From Silene latifolia (taxonomy: Eukaryota > Streptophyta > Magnoliopsida > Caryophyllales > Caryophyllaceae), in contig NC_133526.1 in NCBI RefSeq assembly GCF_048544455.1, forward strand, positions 7,394,001 to 7,458,000: 64,000 nt of DNA, read 5' to 3'. The notes under the pieces are model-generated. The model was not told the DNA's origin. It made no database searches and was given only the letters and a program-made list of their open reading frames with translations. This document shows, in pieces, positions 11,390-23,077 of this stretch (within the stretch, counting starts at the first letter, position 1; each line of letters begins with the position of its first letter). The position numbers and the translations under genes are program-made.

Positions 11390-11947
11390 TGATGGGGCAT
11401 ATTCTGCACCGCCGACCAAGTCAACACATTGAGCAAGGTCAAGGGTATTCACAAAGAAAGTCAACGACTTAGACAGACTAGCCGGTGAAGCCCATCGGCT
11501 GTCACACCGGGTCTCGGCCGACAACTAGCCACCGGGACACAAATCCGCGTACTCATATCCAAGACCCTCGGCGAGCCTGCCACAGGTCCATCGGCCGAGG
11601 GTATAACGGTCTTTTCACCTGATAGCCACTTGGCCACTACGTGACAAAAGGTGAAAGCCTATAAATACTCCTCAATCTTCATTGAGGAAGAGATCCAAAA
11701 ATTGACCTAATAACCACTATTCATCTGGTAATATCTTGCTTATCTCTCTACAATACACTCTTAGCCAAGTTACAACAACTTCTCTCTAAGTTTACTGACT
11801 TGAGCGTCGGAGTGAGTACGCTCGGCCAAAGCCGAGCCCTCAGTTTGTTCATCGTTTCAGGAGACCGCAAGGAGGATTCAAGCATGGACATCATTCTACT
11901 AGCTACGAGTGGTAACTAACACCTACTCTGGAATTACACCCGGAACA
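11390..11947 (+). repeat. 3' LTR of Tat element 1
   Basis: 558 bp, preceded by GGGGCAAAT, which probably serves as the polypurine-type primer. It ends CGGAACA directly before the CTACT target duplication. Confidence 0.93.
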
Positions 11948-12689
11948 CTACTGTTTTCCAATATGCTGCTTTACCCAGCATATTCACATTAATAGATTGT
12001 GAAATATGAATCCGTCAATAATCTACACATAGATACAACAATCTATTAACCAAAATCTGTTAATTACCAAACACTTCTACTAAATCTGCTAATTGAAATA
12101 TACTAGTCAAACTTGTTAATACAATCTGTCATTTATAATCTGCTTGACAAATCTGCTTCTACTAATATCAATCTGCTGATTACCAAACAGGGCATGTCAT
12201 ATTGAAATAGCATATTGGGGTCCAATATGCTATTTTGCAATATGCTGCTCCTACTAGCAAATTGGGTTAGCGGATTAGAAAGGAAAAAAAATGTCTTCTT
12301 TACCCCCTTAAAAATTACTAACCTTCATTTTATATATTTAATAAATAATTTGTTCATATCCTTATTTGTCATTCTACAAAGTTTCCAAACAATCTGTTAA
12401 TCTAAAACTGTCAATTACCAAACACCTCTAAAACAATTCTGCTAAATAAATCTGTTAGTCAAACCTGTTAAATCATTCTGCTAGTCAAATCTGCTTTCTA
12501 AATCTGCTTTTCCTAATATTAACCCGCTATTTACCAAACAGGGTCTAACTAAAAGTAACAAATATAAATACATGGAATTAATAATATTTCATAAAATGTA
12601 GATACATATCATACAAAATAAATCATTTCGTTTTTTTGGTTACACAAAATAAATCATTTCTACAAAAATTAAAACAATGCTTTATATGC

Positions 12690-14986
12690 TCAATTAAATT
12701 GTCTAGGCCTTAAGTAAACATGGAGTGGATGCTTCAGTACAACGGTAAATTCTTGTTTTTCAGACAAATCTACTTGATATCCATTTGGGATATTCCATTC
12801 AAATTTCCACACCAAATTAGCAACAAAATACTCTAAATGAAGTATAGCTAATCGAAATGCAGGACATATTCTTCTTCCTACTCCAAAGGGCATCATCTTT
12901 ATTTCTCGACTTCCGGTTATATCAATGTCTTTCTCGTTCTCCAAGAATCTTTCCGGTTTAAATTCCATCGGATCCTCCCACACCTTCGGATCACGACACA
13001 TCTCTGTCAATGTGAAAAAAATTATGGCATTTTTCGGCACATTGTACTCACCAAGGGTCGCCTCTTCACTTACCGCATGTGGTAGTGAAAAGTAACTTGG
13101 TGGGTGTCGTCGCAACCCTTCTAATATAACCGCATTTAAGTAGGGAATTTTAGATAGGTCTTCTTCTTTAACTTCTTTCGCTTCTGTCCCTATTACCTGA
13201 TAGAAAAATAGAATAGAATTGAACTAAACTTAATGGAAATGAGCTGAATTGAACTTAAATGAAGTAATAATAAATATTATGGGATATTACTGATAGGACC
13301 GGAATAAAAGAACAAGGGTAACCAATTCATACAAGAACATCATTGAAAAATCTAAATCAAAAGTATACAATAAATTTACGGAAATGATTAATACACTTCT
13401 ATATTTGGTATTAATTTAGAAATTATAGAGTAAATTACACATAAATCAATGTAAATAATGCATATATTAACTATTTATTTCTTATTTTAGTCACTTAAAT
13501 ACAACTAACTGGGTTGTATTTATCATAACCCATAAATTTAAGGGTTTTTTGATAACTTATACCGTGAATAATTCACTTTTTCAAATCTATACCTAGGATA
13601 ACTTTTTTTCCAAATCTTATACCTAAAATAATATTTTTTCTAAACTTGATACCAAATTTTTTAAAAAAGTCGTAAATTAACGATTTTGTCCTTACTAAAA
13701 TTTGATGGTGTTTAGTGTTAACAATCGTGGATGTGTGGGTTAATAGGTGGGGAGAAAGGATGATGATGTTTAAATAGTAAGGGCAAGATCGTCAATTCAA
13801 GGTTTTTTTGAGATTTGATATTAAATTTGGGAAAAAATGTTATTTTAGATATAAGATTCTAAGGAAAGTTATCTTAGTTATAAGATTTGAAAACGGAAGT
13901 TATTGTAGGTATAAGTTATAAAAAAACTAATTTAATTAACATTACCTCTTTGATTGCTTGGAAAAGAGTATCTTGAATAGATGGGTATTTAACAAGATTG
14001 GCCATAATCCATTGCAAAGCGGTCGACGTTGTATCAGTTCCTGCATTAAGAAATTCTGAACAAAGGGTAACCAATTCTTCCTCATTTAGCTTTCGCTTCG
14101 TATGATCTTCATCGGTTATTTCAAGTTCGAACAACGTGTCCACATAAGAAGTGACCATTCTCGTAGTTTTATCAAAGTAACTAGAAGATAATATCTTCTG
14201 TTTTTGAAACTCCTTACGTGATCGCACGTAAGGAGATAAAATTTCTTTACGTTTTCGTTTTAGGTTGAATAACTCGTTCCAACGGCTCCTAAGTAAAATC
14301 TTGGTCATAGGAGGGTACATGTTAAGTATTTGAAAGCGACCGAAGGAAGTTAATAATTTGTGTTGAATGACACTAATGTCTTTAATTTCGGATTCAATTA
14401 ATTTGTCCCCAAAACACATAAACACAAGTAAAGCGAACACAGAAAAACTTAAGTGTTCGGTCACTTCAGTATTAATAACGTCACTCTTAAAACGCTTGAG
14501 TAAAATGTTAAGGGCCCATTTACGAGCATGGGAGAAATCTTTGGTTAGAGAAGGGTTGACAATATTTGAGATTAAATTACGACGTAAAATACGCCAATTG
14601 GGTCCATAATTAGCCGAACTAATATTTAGTTGATTATTTGTTAAAATTTTCGCGGTGAGGAGTGCATTAGGACGGCTAGCAAAGGTGTTACCCTTCTGAA
14701 TTAGGGCTTCATAAACTAAAGGAGGAGTCGATATGAAAATAAAAGGACGAGAAGCAGCAGATACTGTTATTATGGGTCCGTATTTAGGATGTAACGCTTT
14801 TAGGGCCGCTTCAACCTCTATGGTCGATTTTCGTAGCCATTTGATACTACTTATAATCGGAATACTTCGAGGACCCGGAGGTAACGAATTTTTCAAACTA
14901 TTTTTATTTTTCAATGAAATGTAAGGCTTGAGCAATAATGTTGCAATAATGCATGTTATTAAGGCAATTGCTAGCCATATTTCCAT
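12690..14986 (-). CDS. CYP89A-like: cytochrome P450, CYP89A-type (copy A)
   Basis: Two exons: 14986-13946 (347 codons) and 13196-12690, with a GT-AG phase-0 intron, giving 515 aa. The start at 14986 ([11 protein letters not shown]) is chosen over an in-frame ATG 15 bp upstream because the upstream one is absent from copy B. The protein has an N-terminal membrane anchor, the proline hinge LPPGP, I-helix AGTDTTS (about 315), ExxR in EGLRR (373), PERF (428) and the haem loop [11 protein letters not shown] with ligand Cys458. The sequence FGRFQILN and [14 protein letters not shown] match the CYP89A family (A-type, ER-bound monooxygenases). Arabidopsis CYP89A9 acts in chlorophyll catabolite oxidation, but the substrate here is unknown. 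It is about 90% identical to copy B. All motifs are intact, so it is probably functional. Confidence 0.9.
13540..13925. mobile_element. fold-back MITE in the CYP89A copy A intron
   Basis: The left arm TTTTTTGATAACTTATACC is mirrored by the right arm GGTATAAGTTATAAAAAAAC. The inverted similarity extends about 90 bp on each side (ATCTTATACCTAAAATAA against TTAGTTATAAGAT). It ends about 20 bp from the 5' splice site at 13945 and is absent from the copy B intron. No target duplication was firmly identified. Confidence 0.65.
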
Positions 14987-15731
14987 GCCTCCAATTTGCA
15001 TGCTCTTTAGTTACTGCCATAAAAAGAAAAGCATTATTGAAAATCAATTTAAACGAAGAAAACTCGATTACACAGATAAAAAGATAAGACGGGAAATAGA
15101 GGACCTGATGAGAATGTTAAAATTCACAAAAGAGAGCGCTTTATTATCATCCTAGTGAATCTATAAGTTAAAATTTAGACTAAATCAAACGGTATACACA
15201 AAAGAAAAACATGTACGTCAAACATGAAAATTCTACTAATGTCATACTAAATCTCTTTCCATTTTTTTATTCGCATTACCTTTTATACACTCAAAAATGT
15301 TACTTTGGTCGTAAATTTTGACACGTATATCAGTATATGTAACTTTTTTCTTAATAATATTTTGTGAAATTTTTATTTATTTTATTTAATAAGAAAAAAT
15401 ATGAAACTTATATCATTAGAATTCTTACAAAATGTTTATAAAAATTATACATTTCTAGATATGTAATTATATATTTTGAAACGAGGTTAAATATATAAAT
15501 GTATACTTTATATAATAAAGGGAGCACCATAACTTAAATCTAGATAAGTGGTATAATATTCTATTAGAGAAGGGCATCTATACCGGTTTTACTCCTAAAA
15601 CGAATTTCAATATAATTACATAAAGATAATATCGACAAACATTTACTAGTTCCTAAGCCAAGACAATTTATCTTATCAAATGACATTTAGCTATTTAATC
15701 ATTTGGTCATTTTGATAATAAAATGAATATA

Positions 15732-15921
15732 CAGGAAGTCTTGCTGAAGACGGGTCGGAGCAAGTGACGGATAATGCCACTCACAAAACGAATAAGGGGA
15801 ACAAGGTGGGGGCACACCCATGTGCTTCCCTCTCTCTCCTCTATTTGGATCATTTGTGAGAGAAAATGGTATCCGTCACTCCAAAGTGACGGATACGTGC
15901 CGTCACAAATGAGATTTTGTG
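15732..15921. mobile_element. Mutator-like MITE (190 bp), copy A only
   Basis: Flanked by the 9-bp direct repeat ATGAATATA (15723-15731 and 15922-15930). The unoccupied site is preserved in copy B near 23230 (AAAATGAATATATTTAG). The interior holds several GTGACGGAT/ATCCGTCAC words. A 9-bp TSD is typical of Mutator-superfamily elements. It is short, with no coding capacity. Confidence 0.78.
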
Positions 15922-16974
15922 ATGAATATATTCAGTATGAAACAAGAAATTGCGATAAAAGAAAAAATTGGTAATATAAAAATGTTTTACCTAAGAGTTG
16001 GAGTGACCAAGTACAATTCCAGATTACTCCATAGGCAAATGTTTCGACTTTCGAATGATGGTCGAGTGTTTCACTTTAGCTCTCAATGTTTGTCCATAGA
16101 TGGTTTGGTGTGACACCAAGGGTTTTTATACAAAACTAATTTTTTATTTTAAAGAATTATTCTTTAGGGTCCAATATAATGACGTATGATAAATGATTTT
16201 TCTACCCGTAACGTGTGGTGTGTGTGGGGTAGACTGGTAGCATTACAATCACATTATCACCAAATTTAGCCCGGTAGACTAGGTAAAATTAATTTGACTC
16301 GAATGACCTGATGTCGCCACTAGCTAGTATGAGTGTATTACCACATATTATGAAACTTTGTTATTTTATGAAAATTAATGCTTCATATCACTTGCTCCAT
16401 AGTTTATAAAGTACATTTACAAATTATAAGCTTTAAAATTAAAGGAAACTTTCTTTGAAAAGTATAATGTATATTGTTTGAAGTCGAGGTTTTCGATGTA
16501 ATCTCTTATTCATATAGTCTATTATTTTAATAGATTTTTTACATGATACATACCTTCGTGTTTTTTTTTATTTAAAACATCTCTAATACCCTTAAATTTT
16601 ATAAATTGTACATTAAAATCTGAAACAAATAAAATTTGACTTTTCTAACAGTTAAATTAAATAAAGAAAATCTATTTAAAATTGAATAAACAGGATTTGT
16701 GATAATAATTTGACAAATTATCACCAAAAAATCCAATATATAGTAGTACATCAAATGAACATTTAGAAACGACAGATTAGAGCACTTTCGGTATTTAAAA
16801 AAAATCATTGAGTTTAGGGTACTAGTCATATTTTCAAAAGATATAGCGCACCACGTAAAATTCAAATAAACATAGGGATACCACATAGGAAATTAAAACC
16901 CAAAGATTTTTTAAATTAGCAGCGAGATCGAGGACGTAATGAAATTAATAATAGTATTACGTATATTATTTACG

Positions 16975-17130
16975 GAGTAGTGAATGTAATAGCAGTCACA
17001 ATGGGAGTAGCGAAGGTAATAATAGTAGCAACGAGAATAGTGAAAATAATAATAGTAGTATCGAGAGTAGTGAAAGTAATGTTACTTAATAACGAGAATA
17101 ATAATAGTAGTATCGATAAAAAAATTTCAC
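16975..17130 (+). repeat. degenerate AGTAGYGAAGGTAATAAT minisatellite
   Basis: Imperfect ~30-bp units such as GTAGCGAAGGTAATAATAGT recur five to six times. Relatives lie near 25060-25100, 25690-25760 and 26290-26400, so this simple repeat is scattered through the duplicated upstream region. Confidence 0.6.
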
Positions 17131-17159
17131 TATTCTCGTTGCTACTATATATATTTCAT

Positions 17160-18537
17160 AATTTGATCTTAAAGATGTAATAACAAATATAGATTGAAGT
17201 ACGTAAAACGCTCAAGACTTGATTTTTGGACAAATAAGACTAAAAAATGGAAACTGAATTGAACAAAAATGGACTCAACAAATGGACTGATTTGAACACA
17301 AACAAATGCTAACCACTTGATTTAAGGATTAAGAAGATAAAAGACTAAAACTTGCAAACCTTAAGACACAAAACAAGAACCCAACGACAAAAGAAACAGT
17401 CGATTAGACTGTTACTTTGGGCTGAAAACAGTGAAGGAAGGGTTGTTTAAACTCAACAATGTACTCGTACTGAACATTAAAAAGGACTGTTTTAAGGATC
17501 AACAAAGAGTACAATTACTGATTTAAACACAAAGAAAGGACTCAACCAAAGCAAAGCAACGAAACAGCCTGTTTAGATGAGTTAAACATCTCAATTGAAT
17601 TGATTAACATGAGTGAAAGCAATGGAGATGGGATTGGAACAATGAAAGTAAGGTTGTAATTTAAATGCTTATGAACTAAACGTTCAAATGAAAACTTCCT
17701 TGGGTATAATACGACTCGAAATCACGATGTTGTTTTTGGGATTTAAATGACACGATACAAATAAGAAAACGGTTTGCTCAATGTTCGTAATTGGGTGATT
17801 TAGATATGACTTATTCTAAGCACTAAGCCACTAGATTAAGCCTAAGAGAAATCCAAGCACTAAGCAATGAAATTATTCAATTTCAAGCACAAAGCAATAC
17901 AGGGTCTTCTAGCACTAAGCAAAGAATTTTGGAAAAAACAATGTTTTCACTCTTAATTTTCATTCATTAAAATCTGAATATTACATGAGATAAGAGCTCC
18001 TTAAATAGAGTCTTTGTTGCAATCTTAGCCCTGCATCTAAAGTAGCATCTAAGGGCTCAAAAGAGTCTCCTAATCCTCCAAAAAAAAAAAATGGCTCAAA
18101 CGGCCATAAGGAGTATAAAGAGGATTGTTGGCAATTGTACAAGCTTCCTTTGACATGCTTTACTTATTTATCTTAAAAGGACTTCTTGGGCAGCTGGTGG
18201 GACTCGTCCATAAGGAGTATAAGACCCAAACTTGCAGCAAAAGGTCCCTTGGAGCTTGCCTAGACAAAAGAAGAAAGCTTAAAAGCGACGGTTGTACCTT
18301 TCTCTCAAACCGTGTCCATTGGGGACCATCCGGCTGATTGCTCTTGTTGCACCTAATTTATTCCTCTTCAAGACATAAGATCTTAAACAAAAAGGCTCTA
18401 AACTCATCATATAAGAGTCTTAGATCGGAAAATAACATACATTCTTGGACGGAATTGGAGTTGGGCCTCGATTTTGGTGAAGGACCAAAACCGGATAAAA
18501 GAGTGCTAAGTGTGGCTGCCCATTTTGCTTCATAGAT
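17160..18537. other. spacer between the two P450 copies
   Basis: No gene was recognised. The stretch around 17830-18130 (repeated AGCACTAAGCAA words, then CAATGTTTTCACTCTTAATTTTC) looks like a degraded retrotransposon LTR or UTR read on the minus strand, but no ends could be fixed. Short open frames near 18125-18535 lack recognisable domains. Confidence 0.35.
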
Positions 18538-18673
18538 ACATGGAATTACTCATATTCTCCGTATTTCATAAAATGTAGATACATTGTAACCAAAAATAAA
18601 ATAAAATGTAGATACATATCATACAAGAAAAAATCATTTCTACAAAAATTGGAACAATGCTTTATATATATGC

Positions 18674-21270
18674 TCAATTAATTTGTCTATGCCTTAAGTA
18701 AGCATGGAGTGGATGCTTCATTACAACGGTAAATTCTTGTTTCTCAGACAAATCTACTTGATATCCATTTGGGGTAATCCATTCAAATTTCCACACCAAA
18801 TTAGCAACAAAATACTCTAAATGAAGTATTGCTAATCGAAATGCAGGACATATTCTTCTTCCTACCCCAAACGGCATCATCTTTATTTCTCGACTTCCGG
18901 TTATATCAATGTCTTTCTCATTCTCCATGAATCTTTCCGGTTTAAATTCCATCGGATCCTCCCACACTTTCGGATCGTGACACATCTCCGTCAATGTGAA
19001 AAAAATTATGGCATTTTTCGGCACATTGTACCCGCCAAGTGTGACCTCTTCGCTCACTGCATGTGGTAGCGAAAAGTGACTTGGTGGGTGTCGTCGCAAC
19101 CCCTCTAATATAACCGCTTTTAAGTAGGCAATTTTAGACATGTCTTCTTCTTTAACTTCTTTGGCTTCTGTCCCAATTACCTGATAGGAAATAGAATATC
19201 ATATAGAACAGAACGGCACAAGTTCAAAGATATTTGAATTATCATGGATTTATGGCGCTGTTTGTTAATCAACATATTACTTTTAGTATAAGCAAATTAT
19301 AATCGACAATTTTATTACAAGGTTTGACTCACATATAATTTACGTATTTAATTAAAGTGTTTGATAATTAACAGATTAAGATTAATTAATTGTTATTTTT
19401 CTTTGTAAAATGATTGTAAATTTTCATTTTTTTAATAAATATGTCAACCAATATGCGGGATAAGCAGCATGTGCGTATTACAACATATTGAGCCCAAATA
19501 TATTTGTTGTTTTAATATGTTATTTATCAAACACCAAAATTAACATACTGATTAGTCAAACATGTCAAAAGCTTTGAATATATATGCTAAAGTTCTCTCA
19601 ACATGTAACGAACACCCCCATGTCTAAATAATAAACTTATGATCATACTTTAACTCGTTATTGTATTTGACTGAAACTTTCTGAACTGAATTTATTGTTA
19701 CCTAAACTAAAATGAATAAAAACTGAATTGAAGTTATAGGACCTAAACTGAGCCATAATTAAGTTTACATCGTACAATAAATACGGTGAGCATCATGTAT
19801 TGACGCAAGAACATAGTTGGTCTTGTTCTTTTGAATTTAAAGTCACTTCCATAAGTGTAATTCAGTTCTTATAAGTTCATTTCAGAAAATTTTAGCTTCT
19901 ATAAGTCCATTTCGGTTCTAATAAATTTAGTTCAGAAAAGTTAATCTCCTATGAGTTCATTTCAGAAAATTTTAGCTTCTATAAGCCCAGTTTAGCTATT
20001 ATAAGTTCAGTTCAGAAAAGTGTATTTCATTTCATACTCAGTTTTCTATAAGTCCAGCTTTTCTAAGTTCAATTGAAATCCTATAAATTCAGTTCAGAAA
20101 AGTTAAGCTCTTATAAATTCAGTTTAGAAAAATTATACTCGTATAAATCCAGTTAAAAAATTAAGCAAAATTAAGTCCAAGAGAATAGGGCATAAGAGTT
20201 TAAAATCACACACAATACATTAACATTACCTCTTTGATAGCTTGATAAAGAGTATCTTGAATAGTTGGATATTTAACAAGGTTGGCCATAATCCATTGTA
20301 AAGCAGTTGATGTTGTATCAGCTCCTGCAGTAAGAAATTCTGAACAAAGGGTCACCAATTCTTCCTCATTCAGCTTTCGCTTCGTATGATCTTCATCGGT
20401 TATTTCAAGTTCGAACAACGTGTCCACATAAGAAGTGACCATTCTCGTAGTTTTATCAAAGTAATTACAATGTAACAACTTCTGTTTTTGAAACTCTTGA
20501 CGTGCTCTCACATGAGGAATTAAGACTTCTTTACGTTTTCGTTTTAAGTTAAATAACTCGTTCCAACGACTCTTAAGCAAAATCTTGGTCACGGGAGGGT
20601 ACATGTTGAGTATTTGAAATCGACCGAAAGAAGTCAATATTTTGTGTTGAATAATGTTAATGTCTTTAATTTCGGAGTCGGGTAATTTGTCCCCGAAATA
20701 AATGAACACAAGTAAACCAAACACAGAAAAACTTAAGTGTTCAGTCACTTTAGTATTAATAACGTCACTCTTAAAACGCTTGAGTAAAAGGTTAAGGGCC
20801 CATTTACGAGCATGGGAGAAATCTTTGGCTAGAGAAGGGTTGACAATATTTGAGATTAAATTACGTCGAAAAATACGCCAATTGGATCCATAATTAGCCA
20901 AACTAATATTAAGTTGATTATTTGTTAGGATTTTCGCGGTGAGGAGTGCATTAGGGCGGCTAGCAAAGGTGATACCCTTCTGAATTAGGGCTTCATAAAC
21001 TAAAGGAGGAGTCGATATGAAAATAAAAGGACGAGAAGCAGCAGATAATGTTATTATGGGGCCGAATTTGGGATGTAACGCTTTTAGGGACGCTTCAACC
21101 TCTATGGTCGATTTTCGTAGCCATTTGATACTACTTATAATCGGAATACTTCGAGGACCCGGAGGTAACGAGTTTTTCAAACTATTTTTATTTTTCAATG
21201 AAACGTAAACCTTGAGCAATAATGTTGCAATAATGCATGTTATTAAGGTAATTGCTAGCCACATTTCCAT
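18674..21270 (-). CDS. CYP89A-like: cytochrome P450, CYP89A-type (copy B)
   Basis: Same structure as copy A: exon 1 21270-20230 (347 codons), exon 2 19180-18674, phase-0 GT-AG intron, 515 aa starting [11 protein letters not shown]. All P450 signatures are intact: LPPGP hinge, I-helix AGADTTS, EGLRR, PERF, and [11 protein letters not shown] with Cys458. About 51 of 515 residues differ from copy A, scattered but denser around residues 180-290 (for example the HCNYF versus SSSYF segment), a region that includes parts of the substrate-recognition loops. This suggests partial divergence of substrate use rather than decay. The 1049-bp intron is enlarged by a MITE-like sequence and a short repeat array. 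The membrane-anchored ER location follows from the family. Confidence 0.9.
19253..19622. mobile_element. Tourist-like relic in the copy B intron
   Basis: It begins GGCGCTGTTTGTTAATC and ends GTAACGAACACCCCCA. The interior words CATATTG, AATATGTT and GTCAAACATGTC match the Tourist-like element at 963-12545. The ends are decayed and the target duplication is unclear. Confidence 0.5.
19850..20165 (+). repeat. degenerate short tandem repeat in the intron
   Basis: About ten imperfect units of the type TATAAGTTCAGTTCAGAAAAG (20-30 bp). The array is confined to the intron of CYP89A copy B. Confidence 0.7.
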
Positions 21271-21525
21271 GCCTCCAATTTGCTTGCTCTTTAGTTACTG
21301 CCATAAAAAGAAAAGCACTATTGAAAATTAAGTTAAACGAAGAAAACTCGATTAGACAGGTAAAAAGACAAGACAAGAAATATTGGACCTGAGAATGCTA
21401 AAATTCATGTGGAAGTCCTAGTTGTTCTACCACGTTAATATTCGGACTAAATCAAACGGTATACACAAAAGAAAAACATGTACATGTGAACATGTTACAC
21501 ATGAAAATTTTACTAATGTCATACT

Positions 21526-21936
21526 TGTAGGCGGTATGACTATTACGAAAATAATAAACACTAAATTTTACGGAATATATGAGAGATTTGTCGTGGCGTG
21601 ATGACCATTACTGTCCTAATGTTAAATTTGCCACGCTCGATACACAAGACCTCTTGGCAAACAACCCCAGGGATAGATTGTTGTGTGTAGAAAATGCCAT
21701 AAACATGGAGTATTTATATAGGAGTAAAAGAAGAATTTAGATTGTACGAGTATTTATTATTGTCTTGTAAATTGGTTTTAGAAGATTGCACAATCAGTAT
21801 AGAAAATCCACAAAAGTCAGACTAGAAGACTAAACTTTAAGTTTAGAAAATGTAACAATCAGTTTTGAAAATTGTGCAAAAAATATATAGGGAATAAGTG
21901 ATCTTACTTCCAAAAGGAGCGGCTTTAAGTTATCAC
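21526..21936. other. insertion specific to copy B, unidentified
   Basis: Sequence after ACTAATGTCATAC has no counterpart in copy A, where the alignment continues at TAAATCTCTTTCC (about 15250). Together with the two following MITEs it makes about 1.1 kb. No terminal structure or coding potential was recognised in this part. Confidence 0.5.
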
Positions 21937-21939
21937 TTA

Positions 21940-22257
21940 GAGCATCTCCAATGGTAAGCTAGTTGGTACTAACTTATCTTTACCACATCATTTTTTTGAG
22001 TTACAACATTTTCAATTCAAACTACAATTTACTCCAATGGCCTGGTGAAGCCAATATACCACTAGCTTGATGAGACCATTATTTTCCTATTGACTATGTT
22101 TTTCTTGTGGGTCCATTTAAGCAAGTAGCTCCATGGAGCTACTAGCTCAAAATTATTTGAGCAAAATTAATCTGCATGGACAACTCTAATGGTTAAGCTA
22201 TTAGCTTGCAATTTTAAGAAATTGCAAGCAAGTCATTTTGCCAACCATTGGATGCTC
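21940..22257. mobile_element. Tourist-type MITE (318 bp)
   Basis: Ends GAGCATCTCCAATGG and CCATTGGATGCTC, flanked by TTA (21937-21939, 22258-22260). The arms continue as imperfect inverted repeats (AAGCTAGTTG, CTAGCTC). The GAGCATCTCCAATGG terminus with a 3-bp TTA/TAA target is a common plant PIF/Harbinger MITE type. Confidence 0.82.
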
Positions 22258-22270
22258 TTATAAACTATAA

Positions 22271-22576
22271 GAGCATCTCCAATGGTTGAACAAAAGGACT
22301 TGCTTGCAAATTCTAAAAGTTTCAAGCTAGTTGCTCAACCATTAGAGAGCTTCACATGAACTAGCTTAGTTTGAGCAACTAGCTCCATGGAGCTAGTAGC
22401 TCAAATGGACCCACAAAGAGATATGTGTCAATTAAATAAATGTATATTAGTCAATTTAAGCAACAACTCTTATAGCTTAACCATTGGGGAAGTTTGTAGC
22501 TTAAAAGTGTTCTAGCTCAAAAATGTGAAGTGGAGAGTTAAGTTAGTAGGGTTGTTGCTTACCATTGTGAATGCTC
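22271..22576. mobile_element. second Tourist-type MITE (306 bp)
   Basis: Ends GAGCATCTCCAATGG and CCATTGTGAATGCTC, flanked by TAA (22268-22270, 22577-22579). It lies only 13 bp from the preceding element and is of the same family but not identical, so there were two separate insertions at a preferred site. Confidence 0.8.
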
Positions 22577-22965
22577 TAAATACTTCAATCTCAAACTTAT
22601 TCTACCAATGTGGTATAATAAAAGCTTCTTTTGAAGAACATTTCCAACAATACTAAACCCCTTTCCATTTTTTTTATTCGCATTACCTTTTATACGCTCA
22701 AAAATGTTACTTTGGTCGTAAATTTTGACAAGTATACGCAACTTTTTTCTTAATAATATTTCGTGACATTTTTACTTTTATTTTATATAATAAGATAAAA
22801 TATGAAACTTATATCATTAGAATTCTTACAAAATGTTTATAAAAATTATACATTTCTAGATATGTAATTATATATTCTGAAACGAGATTATATATAAAAA
22901 TGTATATTATATAATAAAGGGAACACCATAATAACTTAAATCTAGATAAGTGGTATAATATTCTA

Positions 22966-23077
22966 CACAAATTCTTGTTTGTGACGGCACACATCCGTCA
23001 CAAGCTTGTGACAGATACCATTTTACCTCACAAAATATCCACTACAAATGTTAACCCGTCACAAGGGAGACCAACTG
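22966..23077. mobile_element. Mutator-like MITE (112 bp), copy B only
   Basis: Flanked by the 9-bp direct repeat AATATTCTA (22957-22965, 23078-23086). Copy A shows the empty site near 15555. It carries GTGACGG and CCGTCACAAG words shared with other small elements in the window. Confidence 0.78.

Larger units (their letters stand above)
1179..11947 (+). mobile_element. Ty3/gypsy LTR retrotransposon, Tat lineage, near complete
   Basis: The element has 559/558-bp LTRs starting TG and ending CA, a 5-bp target duplication CTACT (1174-1178, 11948-11952), a primer-binding site, gag, an aspartic protease, reverse transcriptase, RNase H, a second RNase H-like domain, integrase, a tandem array and a long antisense coding region before the 3' LTR. 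The second RNase H domain between RNase H and integrase, together with the extra antisense ORF, is known from the Tat clade (Retand/Ogre relatives). All parts are present in order, but the coding regions carry roughly half a dozen breaks or more, so it is a fossil copy. About ten LTR-LTR differences over ~558 bp point to a young insertion. Confidence 0.9.
963..12545. mobile_element. Tourist-like (PIF/Harbinger) element split by a retrotransposon
   Basis: The left end GGCTTTGTTTGGTAAAT and right end ATTTACCAAACAGGGTC are inverted repeats flanked by TAA (960-962 and 12546-12548), the 3-bp target used by PIF/Harbinger transposons. About 810 bp of it remain (963-1178 plus 11948-12545). The middle is interrupted by the Tat retrotransposon. 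Internal TIR-like copies (near 1050, 1135 and 12178) suggest that two related elements are fused or nested. The repeated words CATATTG and AATCTGCT in the interior are typical of non-autonomous family members. No transposase was seen. Confidence 0.7.
12560..17120. repeat. CYP89A duplication, copy A
   Basis: This block aligns with 18540-25080 from the 3' flank of the P450 gene (ATAAAATGTAGATACATATC), through the gene, to more than 2 kb upstream (CCTAAGAGTTGGAG near 15990 matches 23290; the segment near 16600-16960 matches 24720-25040). Both copies have acquired different insertions. The spacer 14987-17120 has no other gene. Open frames in it are short and AT-rich. Confidence 0.8.

Noticed and set aside
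16599-16886. 95-codon minus-strand frame
   Set aside because: It is not kept in the duplicated copy near 24720-25040, so there is no coding constraint.
18125-18535. Two consecutive plus-strand open frames between the P450 copies
   Set aside because: No domain, no plausible splice partners, and located in a degraded repeat.
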